Shown here: one piece after another, positions 1 to 8,891 of the stretch | Layout: each line of letters begins with the position of its first letter | How positions within the stretch are numbered: the first letter of the stretch is position 1 | DNA from: an uncultured Lysobacteraceae bacterium | GTDB lineage: Bacteria; Pseudomonadota; Gammaproteobacteria; Xanthomonadales; Rhodanobacteraceae | Assembly: GCA_946482585.1 (NCBI GenBank) | Contig: CAMLSI010000003.1 | Coordinates: 1 to 38,021 of the forward strand | Direction of reading: 5' to 3' | DNA length: 38,021 nucleotides | Translations under genes and position numbers: made by a program | The notes under the pieces: model-generated | What the model saw: only the letters and a program-made list of their open reading frames with translations | What the model was told of the DNA's origin: nothing | Databases searched by the model: none

Positions 1-1188
1 CATCGATGGGATCGAGGCGCGCCGCACGCCGTGCGGGAAAATAACCGAACACGACGCCGATCGCCGTCGAGAAGGCGAATGCGAGCAGGTTGATCCGGAC
101 ATCGAAGAGAAAGGGCACGTGCATCGCCTGGGCGGCCCAGGCGGAGGCGACGGCGGCGAGCACGATGCCGGTCAGTCCGCCGAGCGCCGACAGCACGACG
201 GCTTCGATCAGGAATTGCAGCAATACCTCGTGCTCCAGTGCGCCGATCGCGAGGCGGATGCCGATTTCCCGCGTCCGCTCCGTTACCGACACCAGCATGA
301 TGTTCATGATCCCGATGCCGCCGACGAGCAGGCTGACGGCCGCGACGGCGCCGAGCAGCACGGTCATCACACGCGTCGTGCTCGACAGCGCGTCGGCGAT
401 CTGCCGCGTGTCCAGCACGCTGAAGTCGTCGTTCTCGCCATCGGCGATGTGACGCCGCTGGTGCATCAGGCGCTCGATGGCTGCCTTGACGCGATCGATG
501 GACGCGCCGCGGGACACCGCGAGCACGATGGCCTCGACGTCCTGGTTGCCGAGCAGCCGGCGTTGCACGGTATGCAGCGGCATGAAGATCACGTCGTCCT
601 GATCCATGCCCATGGCGGCCTGGCCCTTGGCCGCGAGCAGCCCGATCACTTCGCAGGAAAAGCCGCGGATGCGGATCTCGCCGCCGATCGGGCTCTCGCG
701 CCCGAAGAGCTCACGCCGCACGGTTTCGCCGATGACACAGACGGCTTTGCCGGCGCGGTCTTCGGCTTCGGTGTAGATGCGCCCTTGGACCGGTTGCCAG
801 TCGCGCGCGCGGAAATAGGCGGGCGTGCTGCCGCCGATCATCGTCGACCAGTTGTTGGAAAAGCGCACCACGGTGACGCTGCGGGAGACGGCCGGTGCGA
901 CGGCATCGAGCGCGCCGATTTGGTCGGCGATCGCGCGGGCATCCGCCAGGCTGAAGGGGGGAGCGCCGGCGGAATCGCGCCCCGCGCCGAGACGCTGCCC
1001 GGGACGCAGGATCAGCATGTTGCTGCCGAGGCTTTCGATCTGGTCGGAAATCGCGCGCGTCGCGCCGTTGCCGAGCGTGACCATGGTGATCACGGCGCCG
1101 ACGCCGATCACGATGCCGAGAATCGTGAGGAAGGAACGCAGCAGATTGCGGCGGATCTCTTTCAGCGACAGCCGCAGCGCGCTCCAGA

Positions 1189-1192
<4 letters not shown>
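1..1192 (-). CDS. MacB-type ABC transporter permease (3' end cut by window edge)
   Basis: This is the membrane subunit of a MacB/FtsX-family exporter. The reading frame starts MIWSALRLSL, followed by an N-terminal transmembrane helix (about residues 20-42, LTILGIVIGVGAVITMV), a large extracytoplasmic domain and three C-terminal helices. The window edge falls just after the conserved GYFPARRAARLDP stretch that ends this family, so only a few residues are missing. Its ATG overlaps the TGA of the upstream ATPase gene (ATGA at 1189-1192), which implies translational coupling. In E. coli MacB the ATPase and permease are one chain; here they are two genes, as in many LolCDE/YknYZ-like systems. The substrate cannot be read from the sequence; peptides, lipids or small toxic molecules are all possible. 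Confidence 0.92.
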
Positions 1193-1895
<703 letters not shown>

Positions 1896-1899
<4 letters not shown>

Positions 1900-3155
1900 G
1901 GGCGCGCCGACATTTCGGTGATCACGGCCGTCCCGGCGTCGAGTCCCGAAATGATTTCCGTCAGGCGTCCGTCAGTGGCGCCGGCGGTCACCGCGACCGC
2001 CGCCGGCCGGCCCTCGCGCACGATCCACACCTGGGAGCCGCGCGGCGATCGGGCGGCCGGTGCGTGCGGCATGCGGGGCAGGAGCCGGTCGACGAAGCTG
2101 CCCGGGGCCTGCACCGTTTCCGTCGCCTCGGGTGCGAAGCGCAGAGCGGCGCTGGGTACGAGCACGGCGTCGCGCACGGTCGCGGTGACGATGTCGGCGC
2201 TCGCGGTCATGCCAGGCCGCAGCGACAGATCGTCGTTGCGCACGTCGAGTACAGCGACGTAGGAGACGACGCCGTCCTTGATCTGCGATCCCAGATCGAC
2301 GCGGCGCACGCGCGCGCGATAGATGCGTTCCGGATACGCGTCGACGGTGAAGGTTGCGTCCTGGCCTTCGCGTACGTTGCCGACGTCGGCTTCGTCCACA
2401 TCGACGTCCAGTTCCATTTGCGACAAGGTATAGGCGATCGTGAACAGCACCGGTGCCTGCAGTGACGCCGCGACCGTCTGTCCCGGTTCGACCTTGCGCG
2501 CCAGCACGACGCCGTCGATCGGCGAGCGGATCGATGCTTTCGCCAGATTCGTTTCATCCGAGCGCAGCGACGCCTGCGCCTGTGCGGTGGCCGCCGCCGC
2601 GCCGGCGACCGCCGCGCGGGCGCGACTGGCGGCGGCCTCGGCGGCGTCCAGGTCGGCGCGTGCGGGCAGCGTGCCGCCGCTCAGGCGGGCGATGCGGCGC
2701 AGGCGCTCCAGGGCCACGTCCATTTCATGCGCGGTCGCTTCGGCGAGGCGGGTCTGGGCCACGGCTGCGTCGACGGCGCTGCGCGACTTTTCGGCCTGGT
2801 CCCTGAGCCGGGCCGCATCGAGCCGGGCCAGCACCTGGCCCGCGTTCACGGGCGTATTGGCGTCGACCGTGACGCTTTCGATGATGCCGGACAGCTCGCT
2901 GCCGACGTCCACCTGCGTGGTCGGTTTGAGATTGCCGGTGGCCGAAACGGTGACGATCAGGTCGCCGCGCACGGCGGCAGCCGTCCGGTAGGCTGTCGGC
3001 GCCGTTTCCTTGTGCCGCCACAGCCACAGCGCGATGCCGGACGCCGCGACGAGCGACAGGACGAGCAGAACGAACATGATCCGCCGCCGGCCCGAACGCC
3101 GCGCGTCGGTCGTTCTCAGCAAGCGTTCCAGCTCCGCGGCAGGCGTGGCGCCCAT
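1896..3155 (-). CDS. MacA-like periplasmic adaptor (HlyD/membrane fusion family)
   Basis: This 419-residue membrane fusion protein would link the MacB-type transporter to an outer-membrane channel. After a short basic cytoplasmic tail there is one transmembrane anchor (about 27-46), then a barrel-sandwich half (DVGSELSGIIESVTVDANTP, 83-102), an Ala-rich coiled-coil hairpin (about 112-215), the second lipoyl half (IRSPIDGVVLARKVEPGQTV) and beta-barrel domains. I chose ATG 3155 because GGAG sits 5 nt upstream; the in-frame ATG at 3182 lacks a ribosome site, and the longer open frame runs through the promoter. An FNR-type dyad at 3222-3235 with a TAGCGT hexamer 22 nt downstream suggests oxygen-responsive control of the whole operon. 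No TolC-like gene is in the window. Confidence 0.9.
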
Positions 3156-3221
3156 GACTGCTCCGGCTCGAGGCGTCGGCATACGATGAGCGCACGCTAA
3201 TGCCGGTACGCGCGGCGCCGC

Positions 3222-3235
3222 TTGATCGACGTCAA
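3222..3235 (-). promoter_or_regulatory. FNR/Anr-type box upstream of the MacAB-like operon
   Basis: The dyad TTGATCGACGTCAA matches the FNR/Anr half-sites TTGAT and ATCAA with one change (GTCAA). Its centre lies 73 nt from the adaptor start, and TAGCGT (3194-3199) lies 22 nt downstream of it on the minus strand, the spacing of a class II activator site centred near -41.5. Confidence 0.75.
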
Positions 3236-3392
3236 TCCCGGCACACCGGGGCGAGCAGGTGACGCCCCCTCCGGCAGGACGCGGGACGTCGTCCGTCCGC
3301 GGATGTTCCGGCGCCGCGACGTTGCGGCGTCCCCCGGCGCTGCCGGTACGCACGCGGGGTTCCCGCGCGCTTGCCTCGCGCCAGTGCCGTGT

Positions 3393-4223
3393 TCAATGCC
3401 GGAACAGCACAGGCATCGCGGCATGCTGCAACACGTGGCGCGTGGCTCCGCCGAACATCCATTCGCTGAAGCGCGGACGGCCGTAGGCGCCCATCACGAG
3501 GAGGTCGGCGGCGGCCGCTCTCGCGGCGTCGAGCAGCGCGGCGCCCGCACTTTCGTCGTCCGCATCGAGCGTGTGCGACTCGACGTGCCAGCCGTGCCGG
3601 GCGCAGTAGTCGTCGATCGAGAACTCCGGGCGCCAGCCGATCTCGCTGTAGCGGTCGCGGCGCCGGCCCCGCAGGAGGACGATGCGCTTTGCGCGCGCGA
3701 GCAGCGGACGGGCCGCATGGATCGCACGCAAGCCCTCCGGGGCGCCGTTCCAGGCCAGCGCGATGCATTCGGTCGAGAACTCGTCCGGGGAGTCGTTCGG
3801 AACGATCAGGGACGGCACGCCGGCGGTCAGGATCACGCTGCCGAGTCCGCCCGGCTTCTCCCACGGCCCCTCGTCGCCCCGCCCGAGCACGAGCAGGTCG
3901 TGCGAGTTGCCCAGGTGCTGCAGGACCTGCGGCACATCGCCTTCGGCGACCTGCCAGACGGCGCGCGTGGCGCCATAGGCCGCGGCCCGGGTTTCGAAGG
4001 ATTCCCGTGCCGCCGCGGCGCGCGACTCGTGCTGACGAATGCTTTCGACGATGGCGGCGGCGATATCCGCTCCGCCGTAGGGCGTCATGGCGCCGATGGC
4101 CGGCGACGGGCAGACGTAGGCGCCGGTCAGTGAACCGTCGAAGGCGGCGGCGAGGCGCGCCGCCCGGATCATGGCCGCGGTCCAACTCGTGAAGTTGGTG
4201 GCGTGAACCAGGATGTCTTGCAT
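3393..4223 (-). CDS. Universal stress protein, tandem Usp domains
   Basis: This 276-residue protein has two Usp-fold domains. The first (about 1-145) ends in a LLVLGRGDEGPWEKPGG segment. The second (about 155-276) carries the nucleotide-binding signature G-2X-G-9X-G in GAYGRPRFSEWMFGG (245-259), so ATP binding is likely in the C-terminal half. Tandem Usp proteins are common members of Anr/FNR regulons, where they aid survival in energy limitation. Start 4223 is supported by GGAG 7 nt upstream; the open frame continues far upstream but only through the rhodanese gene in another frame. The gene lies 92 nt downstream of the rhodanese gene with no dyad or terminator between, so co-transcription is likely. 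Confidence 0.93.
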   Translation of the reverse strand: MQDILVHATNFTSWTAAMIRAARLAAAFDGSLTGAYVCPSPAIGAMTPYGGADIAAAIVESIRQHESRAAAARESFETRAAAYGATRAVWQVAEGDVPQVLQHLGNSHDLLVLGRGDEGPWEKPGGLGSVILTAGVPSLIVPNDSPDEFSTECIALAWNGAPEGLRAIHAARPLLARAKRIVLLRGRRRDRYSEIGWRPEFSIDDYCARHGWHVESHTLDADDESAGAALLDAARAAAADLLVMGAYGRPRFSEWMFGGATRHVLQHAAMPVLFRH

Positions 4224-4315
4224 GGCCGTGCTCCGGTCGAGGGTGGGCGAAAGGTGATTCAGTACGGTGATGCGTGAGCGCCGCTGATCGGGACCAGGTC
4301 CGCGCACGGAATGGC

Positions 4316-4714
4316 TCAAGGTTTCGCGGGCTCGCGTACCTGCGGGAAGCCCGCGGCGATCCACGCGTCGAAGCCGCCTTCCAGCACGCGCGTTCCGGTG
4401 AAGCCGGCGTCGCGCAACGTGGCCTGCGCGAGCGCCTGCCGCTTGCCGCGGCCGCAGTAGAGGACGATTTCCTCGTCCGCGCGCGCGCCGAGCTCGGCCC
4501 GGCGCCGACCTATCTCGTCGTGTGCGACGTTGAGCGCGTCCGGAATGTGGCCCGCTGCATATTCGGCGCTCGTGCGCACGTCGACGACCCGTGGTGCGCG
4601 ATGGGCGGCGATGCGCGCCGCGAGTTCGGCGGGCGGGATCGGGTTCGTCTCCGCGGCCTGTGCGACTGACAGTGCGATTGCGCAAAGCAGGGCGGGCAGG
4701 TGGCATGAACGCAT
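4316..4714 (-). CDS. Periplasmic single-domain rhodanese
   Basis: This 132-residue protein begins with a signal peptide (cleavage probably after AQA, residue 20) followed by one rhodanese domain with RVVDVRTSAEYAAGHIPDA (42-60) and the active-site loop CGRGKR (Cys87-Arg92). It should transfer sulfane sulfur, or bind sulfide or thiols, in the periplasm; the physiological acceptor is unknown. AGGAG lies 5 nt before the ATG. The gene is first in a two-gene unit with the universal stress protein and has an FNR-type dyad 87 nt upstream. Confidence 0.93.
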   Translation of the reverse strand: MRSCHLPALLCAIALSVAQAAETNPIPPAELAARIAAHRAPRVVDVRTSAEYAAGHIPDALNVAHDEIGRRRAELGARADEEIVLYCGRGKRQALAQATLRDAGFTGTRVLEGGFDAWIAAGFPQVREPAKP

Positions 4715-4800
4715 GGCAGCTCCTGGGGCTCACGGGCCGCGGGCGGGCGCCTGATCGTTCCCGCTGCCGGATACTTTGCGCGGACCGGCGGCATCGACGC

Positions 4801-4814
4801 TTGATCTGGATCAT
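4801..4814 (-). promoter_or_regulatory. FNR/Anr-type box upstream of the rhodanese-Usp unit
   Basis: TTGATCTGGATCAT is one base off the perfect dyad TTGAT-N4-ATCAA. The centre is about 93 nt from the rhodanese ATG. A clear -10 hexamer is less obvious than at the other boxes; AAGTAT at 4771-4776 on the minus strand is the nearest candidate. Confidence 0.7.
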
Positions 4815-4889
4815 CTCGACGCCACCGGGCGGCCACCGGCGGCAGCGGTCCGTGCAGCGATCTCCGTCCCGCGCGGCAGTCGTGCCGGT

Positions 4890-5801
4890 TCAGGCCGGGT
4901 GCGACGGCGCGCGCGTCGCGAGCTGCTCCAGCACCAGCGGTACGAGCACCGGCGCGACGTCGATGGCATTGCTCGCGTGCTCGACGCAGTTCGTGGTCAC
5001 GAGGCGGCGCGCGCCGGCCGACAGCAGGCGCCGGTCGGCGTCGTCGGCAAACAGTCCGTGGACGGCGATGCAGATCGCCGGCTGCGCCTGCACGTCGCTC
5101 AATGCGCGCAGCGTTTCGAGCACGGTGTGGCCCGAGGACACGATGTCGTCGACGAGCACGGGCGTGCGGCCGGCCACGATGGCGCGGTCGGGCTGGGACA
5201 CCTCGACGCTGCGGTCGCCGTGGCGCTGCTTGGCCAGCACGACCACGGGTGCCTGCAGACGGGTCGCCACGGGCTTCACCCATTGCGCGCTCTCGCTGTC
5301 GGGGCCGACCAGGACGGGTGACGGCACGGCGGCGGCGATCCAGTCGGCAACCAGCGGCATCGCGCTGGCGCGCCGCGCCGGAATCGTGAACAGCGTGTCG
5401 AGATCGGCATGCCGGTGCAGATGGGGGTCGACCGTCACGAGCCAGTCGAAGGTCCAGGACAGGAACGCGGCGAAGTGCACGGAACTGATCGCCTCGCCGG
5501 CATGGAAGTTCGCATCCTGGCGCAGATAGGCGAGATACGGCGCGACGAGACCGACCGATCGCGCGCCGAGTTCGCGCGCCGTGCGGGCCGCGAACAGCAG
5601 CGGCAACGCATGACGGTCGGGGTCGCGCAGGGTGCACACGACGATGACGTCGCGCCCCTGGCAGTCGGCGTCCAGCGTCACCAGGGATTCGTCATCGGGA
5701 AAGCGGTGCCAGCGCAGATCGCCCATGGTCGCGTCGCAGCCGGCCGCGAGCGACGTGGCCAGCGCCTGGTTGGCAGGAAAGGCGATGACGAGCGGTTTCA
5801 T
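4890..5801 (-). CDS. Ribose-phosphate pyrophosphokinase (PRPP synthetase) family
   Basis: This 303-residue enzyme belongs to the PRPP synthetase/phosphoribosyltransferase-fold family, which makes 5-phosphoribosyl diphosphate from ribose 5-phosphate and ATP. Diagnostic parts are RQDANFHAGEAISS (94-107, the ATP/metal region), VDPHLHR (124-130), the flexible-loop segment KQRHGDRSVEV (191-201) and the PRPP loop VLVDDIVSSGHT (215-226). It diverges from housekeeping Prs (for example the loop is shortened), so it is probably a second, specialised copy. Its ATG overlaps the stop of the phosphorylase gene (ATGA at 5798-5801), indicating coupled translation and a shared pathway with that enzyme. Confidence 0.9.
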   Translation of the reverse strand: MKPLVIAFPANQALATSLAAGCDATMGDLRWHRFPDDESLVTLDADCQGRDVIVVCTLRDPDRHALPLLFAARTARELGARSVGLVAPYLAYLRQDANFHAGEAISSVHFAAFLSWTFDWLVTVDPHLHRHADLDTLFTIPARRASAMPLVADWIAAAVPSPVLVGPDSESAQWVKPVATRLQAPVVVLAKQRHGDRSVEVSQPDRAIVAGRTPVLVDDIVSSGHTVLETLRALSDVQAQPAICIAVHGLFADDADRRLLSAGARRLVTTNCVEHASNAIDVAPVLVPLVLEQLATRAPSHPA

Positions 5802-7345
5802 GATGTCGGCTCTTCGATGCGCAGGATCTCGGTGTGCTGCGCGAGGTAGTCGCGGGCGAAGGCGATCTCCCCGCGGGTATCGGCATGCAGGGTCAGCACC
5901 GGCTGGCCGGCGACGACCGGCGTGCCGAGCGGCGCCAGCAGTTCCAGTCCGGCGGCGGGGCTGCGCGGAGCGCCGGCGAGCTTGGCGAGCTTGGCGAGGC
6001 GACGGTTGTCGATGTCGGTCACGATGCCGGAGCGAAGGGCGGCGACGTCATGGCGCTGGTTCGCCGTCGGCGGCTCGCGCAGTCCGCCCTGCGCCGTGCA
6101 GATGGCCTGGAATTTCGCCAGGGCCGCGCCCGAGTCGAGCAGTGTCCGCGCTTTGTGGACACTGTCGCCGCCGCACGATGCCGGATCGAACTCGAGCACG
6201 TTGGCGGCGAGATCGATAGCCCGCGCGCGAAGGCCGGGCGACGCCTCCGGCGCGTTGCTCAGCACGGCCAGGACGTCGCGCGCTTCGAGCGCGGGACCGA
6301 TGCCCCGGCCGACGGGCTGGCGTCCGTCGGTGATCGCGACCCGCACCGTGATGCCGATGGCCGTCGCCACGGCCTGCAGCCGGCTCGCGAGGGCCGCCGC
6401 CGCGGCGGGCGTGCGGATCTTGGCGGTCGGTCCGACTGGAATGTCGATCAGGACGTGCGTCGACCCGGCGGCTTTTTTCTTCGACAGGACGCTGGCCGTC
6501 AATTGCGCGTCGCTGTCGAAATCCAGCGGCCGCTCGACGCGGATCAGGAGGTCGTCCGCAGGGCTCAGCCCCACCGCACCGCCCCAGACCAGGCATCCGT
6601 TCTCGCGCTCCACGACGCGGCACATGGCGCGCAGATCGAGGTCGACGTCGGTCAGTGTCGCCATGGTGTCGGCGGTGCCTGCCGGCGAGGTGATCGCACG
6701 CGACGAGGACTTCGGTATCAGGCAGCCGGCCGCGGCGACGATGGCCACGACGATGGGCGACGTCCGGTTGCCCGGCAGGCCGCCGACGCAGTGCTTGTCG
6801 ACCACGGGCGAGCGCGGCCAGTGCAGCCGTTCGCCGACCGCGACCATCGCTTCGGTGAGCGCGATGTTCTCGTCGACGTCGAATTTCGGTCCGGCGCAGG
6901 CCGTGACGAAGGCGGCGAGCTCGATGTCGGACAGCCGGCCCGTGATCGCTTCGCGCAGCAGGCGCTCGTATTGCGGCTGATCGAGACGGTGACCGTAGAC
7001 CTTCGCACGCAGGTCGCTGGCCGATTCCGGCGGCGGTGAATGGGCGAGGCTCACGGTGTCGCCGTCGCGCGCGGCGAGCCGCCGCCAGGCGGCTTCCGAA
7101 AGACCCGCGCGACCGGGCGCCAGCCAGTCGCCGGTGACGACGTTGAGTGTCGCGACGATGCAATGGCGGCCGTTGCGCACGAGTACGCGGGACTGCGCCT
7201 CGAATCCGATGGAGCGGCAGACGTCGCTGTCGCTGCGCACGTAGACGACGGATTCCTGATAGGTATCGATGCCCAGCCTGCAGACGGCCAGACGCATGGC
7301 GCAGTCCGCCGCCGCAGGATCGGTGTGGTGCGTCGCATTCGTCAT
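5798..7345 (-). CDS. Thymidine/AMP phosphorylase family protein (archaeal-type DeoA)
   Basis: This 515-residue protein is of the long form of the nucleoside phosphorylase II family, which splits a (deoxy)nucleoside or nucleoside monophosphate with phosphate. An extra N-terminal domain (about 15-100), typical of archaeal AMP phosphorylase and its bacterial relatives, precedes the catalytic core. The core shows DKHCVGGLPGNRTSP (183-197), SSSRAITSPAGTADT (213-227) and VLSKKKAAGS (286-295), the phosphate- and base-binding segments. The substrate (thymidine, or AMP/CMP/UMP) cannot be settled by eye. Start 7345 has only a weak ribosome site; Met17 is an alternative. It is first in a two-gene operon with the PRPP synthetase and has an FNR-type dyad with TACGCT 21 nt downstream. 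Confidence 0.9.
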   Translation of the reverse strand: MTNATHHTDPAAADCAMRLAVCRLGIDTYQESVVYVRSDSDVCRSIGFEAQSRVLVRNGRHCIVATLNVVTGDWLAPGRAGLSEAAWRRLAARDGDTVSLAHSPPPESASDLRAKVYGHRLDQPQYERLLREAITGRLSDIELAAFVTACAGPKFDVDENIALTEAMVAVGERLHWPRSPVVDKHCVGGLPGNRTSPIVVAIVAAAGCLIPKSSSRAITSPAGTADTMATLTDVDLDLRAMCRVVERENGCLVWGGAVGLSPADDLLIRVERPLDFDSDAQLTASVLSKKKAAGSTHVLIDIPVGPTAKIRTPAAAAALASRLQAVATAIGITVRVAITDGRQPVGRGIGPALEARDVLAVLSNAPEASPGLRARAIDLAANVLEFDPASCGGDSVHKARTLLDSGAALAKFQAICTAQGGLREPPTANQRHDVAALRSGIVTDIDNRRLAKLAKLAGAPRSPAAGLELLAPLGTPVVAGQPVLTLHADTRGEIAFARDYLAQHTEILRIEEPTS

Positions 7346-7402
7346 GAGGAATTCTGGTCGCAGCGGACGGCGGCCAGCGTAGCCTTCGGCCTTTTCCGGC
7401 GA

Positions 7403-7416
7403 TTGATCTGCATCAA
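7403..7416 (-). promoter_or_regulatory. Perfect FNR/Anr-type box, phosphorylase-PRPP synthetase operon
   Basis: TTGATCTGCATCAA is a perfect TTGAT-N4-ATCAA dyad. On the minus strand a TACGCT hexamer (7376-7381) follows after 21 nt, a class II spacing, and the phosphorylase ATG is about 58 nt further on. It forms half of a divergent pair with the box at 7440. Confidence 0.82.
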
Positions 7417-7439
7417 CGCGCGGCCGGATCGGCGTCTGC

Positions 7440-7453
7440 TTGATCGGTGTCAA
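7440..7453 (+). promoter_or_regulatory. FNR/Anr-type box upstream of the CBS-pair gene
   Basis: TTGATCGGTGTCAA differs from the consensus dyad at one base (GTCAA). GATGCT (7475-7480) lies 21 nt downstream on the plus strand, and the CBS gene starts 71 nt after the box. Confidence 0.75.
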
Positions 7454-7524
7454 TAAGCGGTGTCGCGGAAAGCCGATGCTGGTGCCGGAACGATCGCCGG
7501 TCGCGATCGGAACGGGAGTCGGGA

Positions 7525-7995
7525 ATGCGTGTCGCCGACCTTTGCACGCGCCGCGTGATCCACGCGACGCCCTGGCTGCCGCTGGTGCAGGCAGCCGAAC
7601 TCATGCGCCGCCACCAGGTCGGCGCGCTCGTCATCGTGGACGGCGAGACCGGCAACGTCCGGCCCGTTGCGATGCTGACCGACCGTGACATCGTGGTCGC
7701 CGTCGTCGCGCGCGGCGCCGATCCCGGACAGTTCACCGTCGCCGATGTCATGACCGCGACCGTCGTGACCTGCAGCGAGAGCGACGATCTCCACGTCGCG
7801 ATCCAGATAATGCAGGCGCGCGGCATCGGTCGCCTGCCGGTCGTGGATGCGCGTGGTGCGCTCGCCGGCATGCTGAGTGCCGACGACCTGGTCGGCGGGC
7901 TCGCCGACAACCTGGCCACGTTGGCCCGCGTGATGACGCATGGGCAGCCCGTGCAACTGCGCGACACCGATGCGGCTGACGCCGCCGCATCCTGA
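7525..7995 (+). CDS. CBS domain pair protein
   Basis: This 156-residue stand-alone Bateman module has two CBS motifs, roughly residues 7-60 and 75-130 (VMTATVVTCSESDDLHVAIQ, then the RGIGRLPVVD segment). Such proteins bind adenine nucleotides or similar ligands and act as energy sensors; the partner here is unknown. The start at MRVADLCTRR is supported by GGAG 6 nt upstream; the open frame extends upstream but would run through the promoter box. Divergent from the phosphorylase operon and with its own FNR-type dyad. CBS-pair proteins recur in low-oxygen stress loci beside universal stress proteins. Confidence 0.92.
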   Translation: MRVADLCTRRVIHATPWLPLVQAAELMRRHQVGALVIVDGETGNVRPVAMLTDRDIVVAVVARGADPGQFTVADVMTATVVTCSESDDLHVAIQIMQARGIGRLPVVDARGALAGMLSADDLVGGLADNLATLARVMTHGQPVQLRDTDAADAAAS

Positions 7996-8061
7996 TCCCG
8001 TCGCGGGCGTCGGTGGAGGAATCAGGATCCTCTGCCACGCTGCGGATCGCCCTGCGGCGCA

Positions 8062-8826
8062 CTACCTTCCGGAAACGCGAGGTCCGAGCGCGCCGTCGGG
8101 GCGGAGTGCGCCGGAAGATCCGACCGTCGCATCCGTCCCCGGGCCGGGGATATCGCAGCCACCGACATACGGCGACGTGCGGAGCCATTCCTCGACCGGA
8201 TAGTAGGCAAACACGAGCGAGCCGTTGCGGACCGTGTCGATCAGTGCCGGAGCGACTTCCCGGCGGACGGCGGGGCAGCCCAGACTCCTGCCGAGCCTGC
8301 CCTGACCTCGGATGATTCCTTCGTTGACGTAGTCGGCACCGTGCATGACGACGGCGCGCTCCATCGCGTGATCGTTGAAGCCGACGTCAAGCCCGCGCAG
8401 GCGCAACGAGTAGCCGTTGTGCCCCATGTACGCCTCTTCCGTGACGAAGACCCCGACGCTGGACATCAGGCTGCCGGTCTCGTTGGAGAACCGCTCCGTG
8501 ATGTTGCCGCCGCTGTTGCGTCCGTGTGCCACCCATTCCTCGAACAGCAGCTTTCCCGGCACCAGGTCGAACACCCAGAGCCGGCGCTGCGTGGAGGGCC
8601 GCGAATAGTCGATGACGCTGAGCGTGCGGGGGGCGTTCGACGTTTCGTTGGCGCGGACGCAGGCCATGGCCCGGACAGCCAATCGCAGGACGCCGGGGTC
8701 GGCATTGGGCGCCGCGCGAACGAGCGCACTCACGAGTTCGTCGTCAACATCGGCGACCGCAGGCGCCGGCAGCGCCGCGAGCAGCGCGAGCGCCGACCGC
8801 GCGACAGTGTGGAAGAGCGACGCCAT
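8062..8826 (-). CDS. Secreted murein L,D-transpeptidase-like protein (YkuD_2 type)
   Basis: This 254-residue protein has a signal peptide (residues 1-25, cleavage near AVA/DVDDE) and a YkuD-like catalytic domain of the murein L,D-transpeptidase catalytic-domain family. The catalytic triad region is visible as MHG (His162) and RSLGCPAV (Cys184). These enzymes form or trim L,D-cross-links between peptidoglycan peptides in the periplasm. No good ribosome site precedes ATG 8826, but the signal peptide fixes the start. It lies 65 nt downstream of a second L,D-transpeptidase gene on the same strand, so the two are probably co-transcribed from the box at 10218. Confidence 0.88.
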   Translation of the reverse strand: MASLFHTVARSALALLAALPAPAVADVDDELVSALVRAAPNADPGVLRLAVRAMACVRANETSNAPRTLSVIDYSRPSTQRRLWVFDLVPGKLLFEEWVAHGRNSGGNITERFSNETGSLMSSVGVFVTEEAYMGHNGYSLRLRGLDVGFNDHAMERAVVMHGADYVNEGIIRGQGRLGRSLGCPAVRREVAPALIDTVRNGSLVFAYYPVEEWLRTSPYVGGCDIPGPGTDATVGSSGALRPDGALGPRVSGR

Positions 8827-8891
8827 GATTTGGATGTCGTGCCGCAGTGAAGCTCCGAGAGTAGCGGATTGCGGGCGTGAGATCGACTTCG

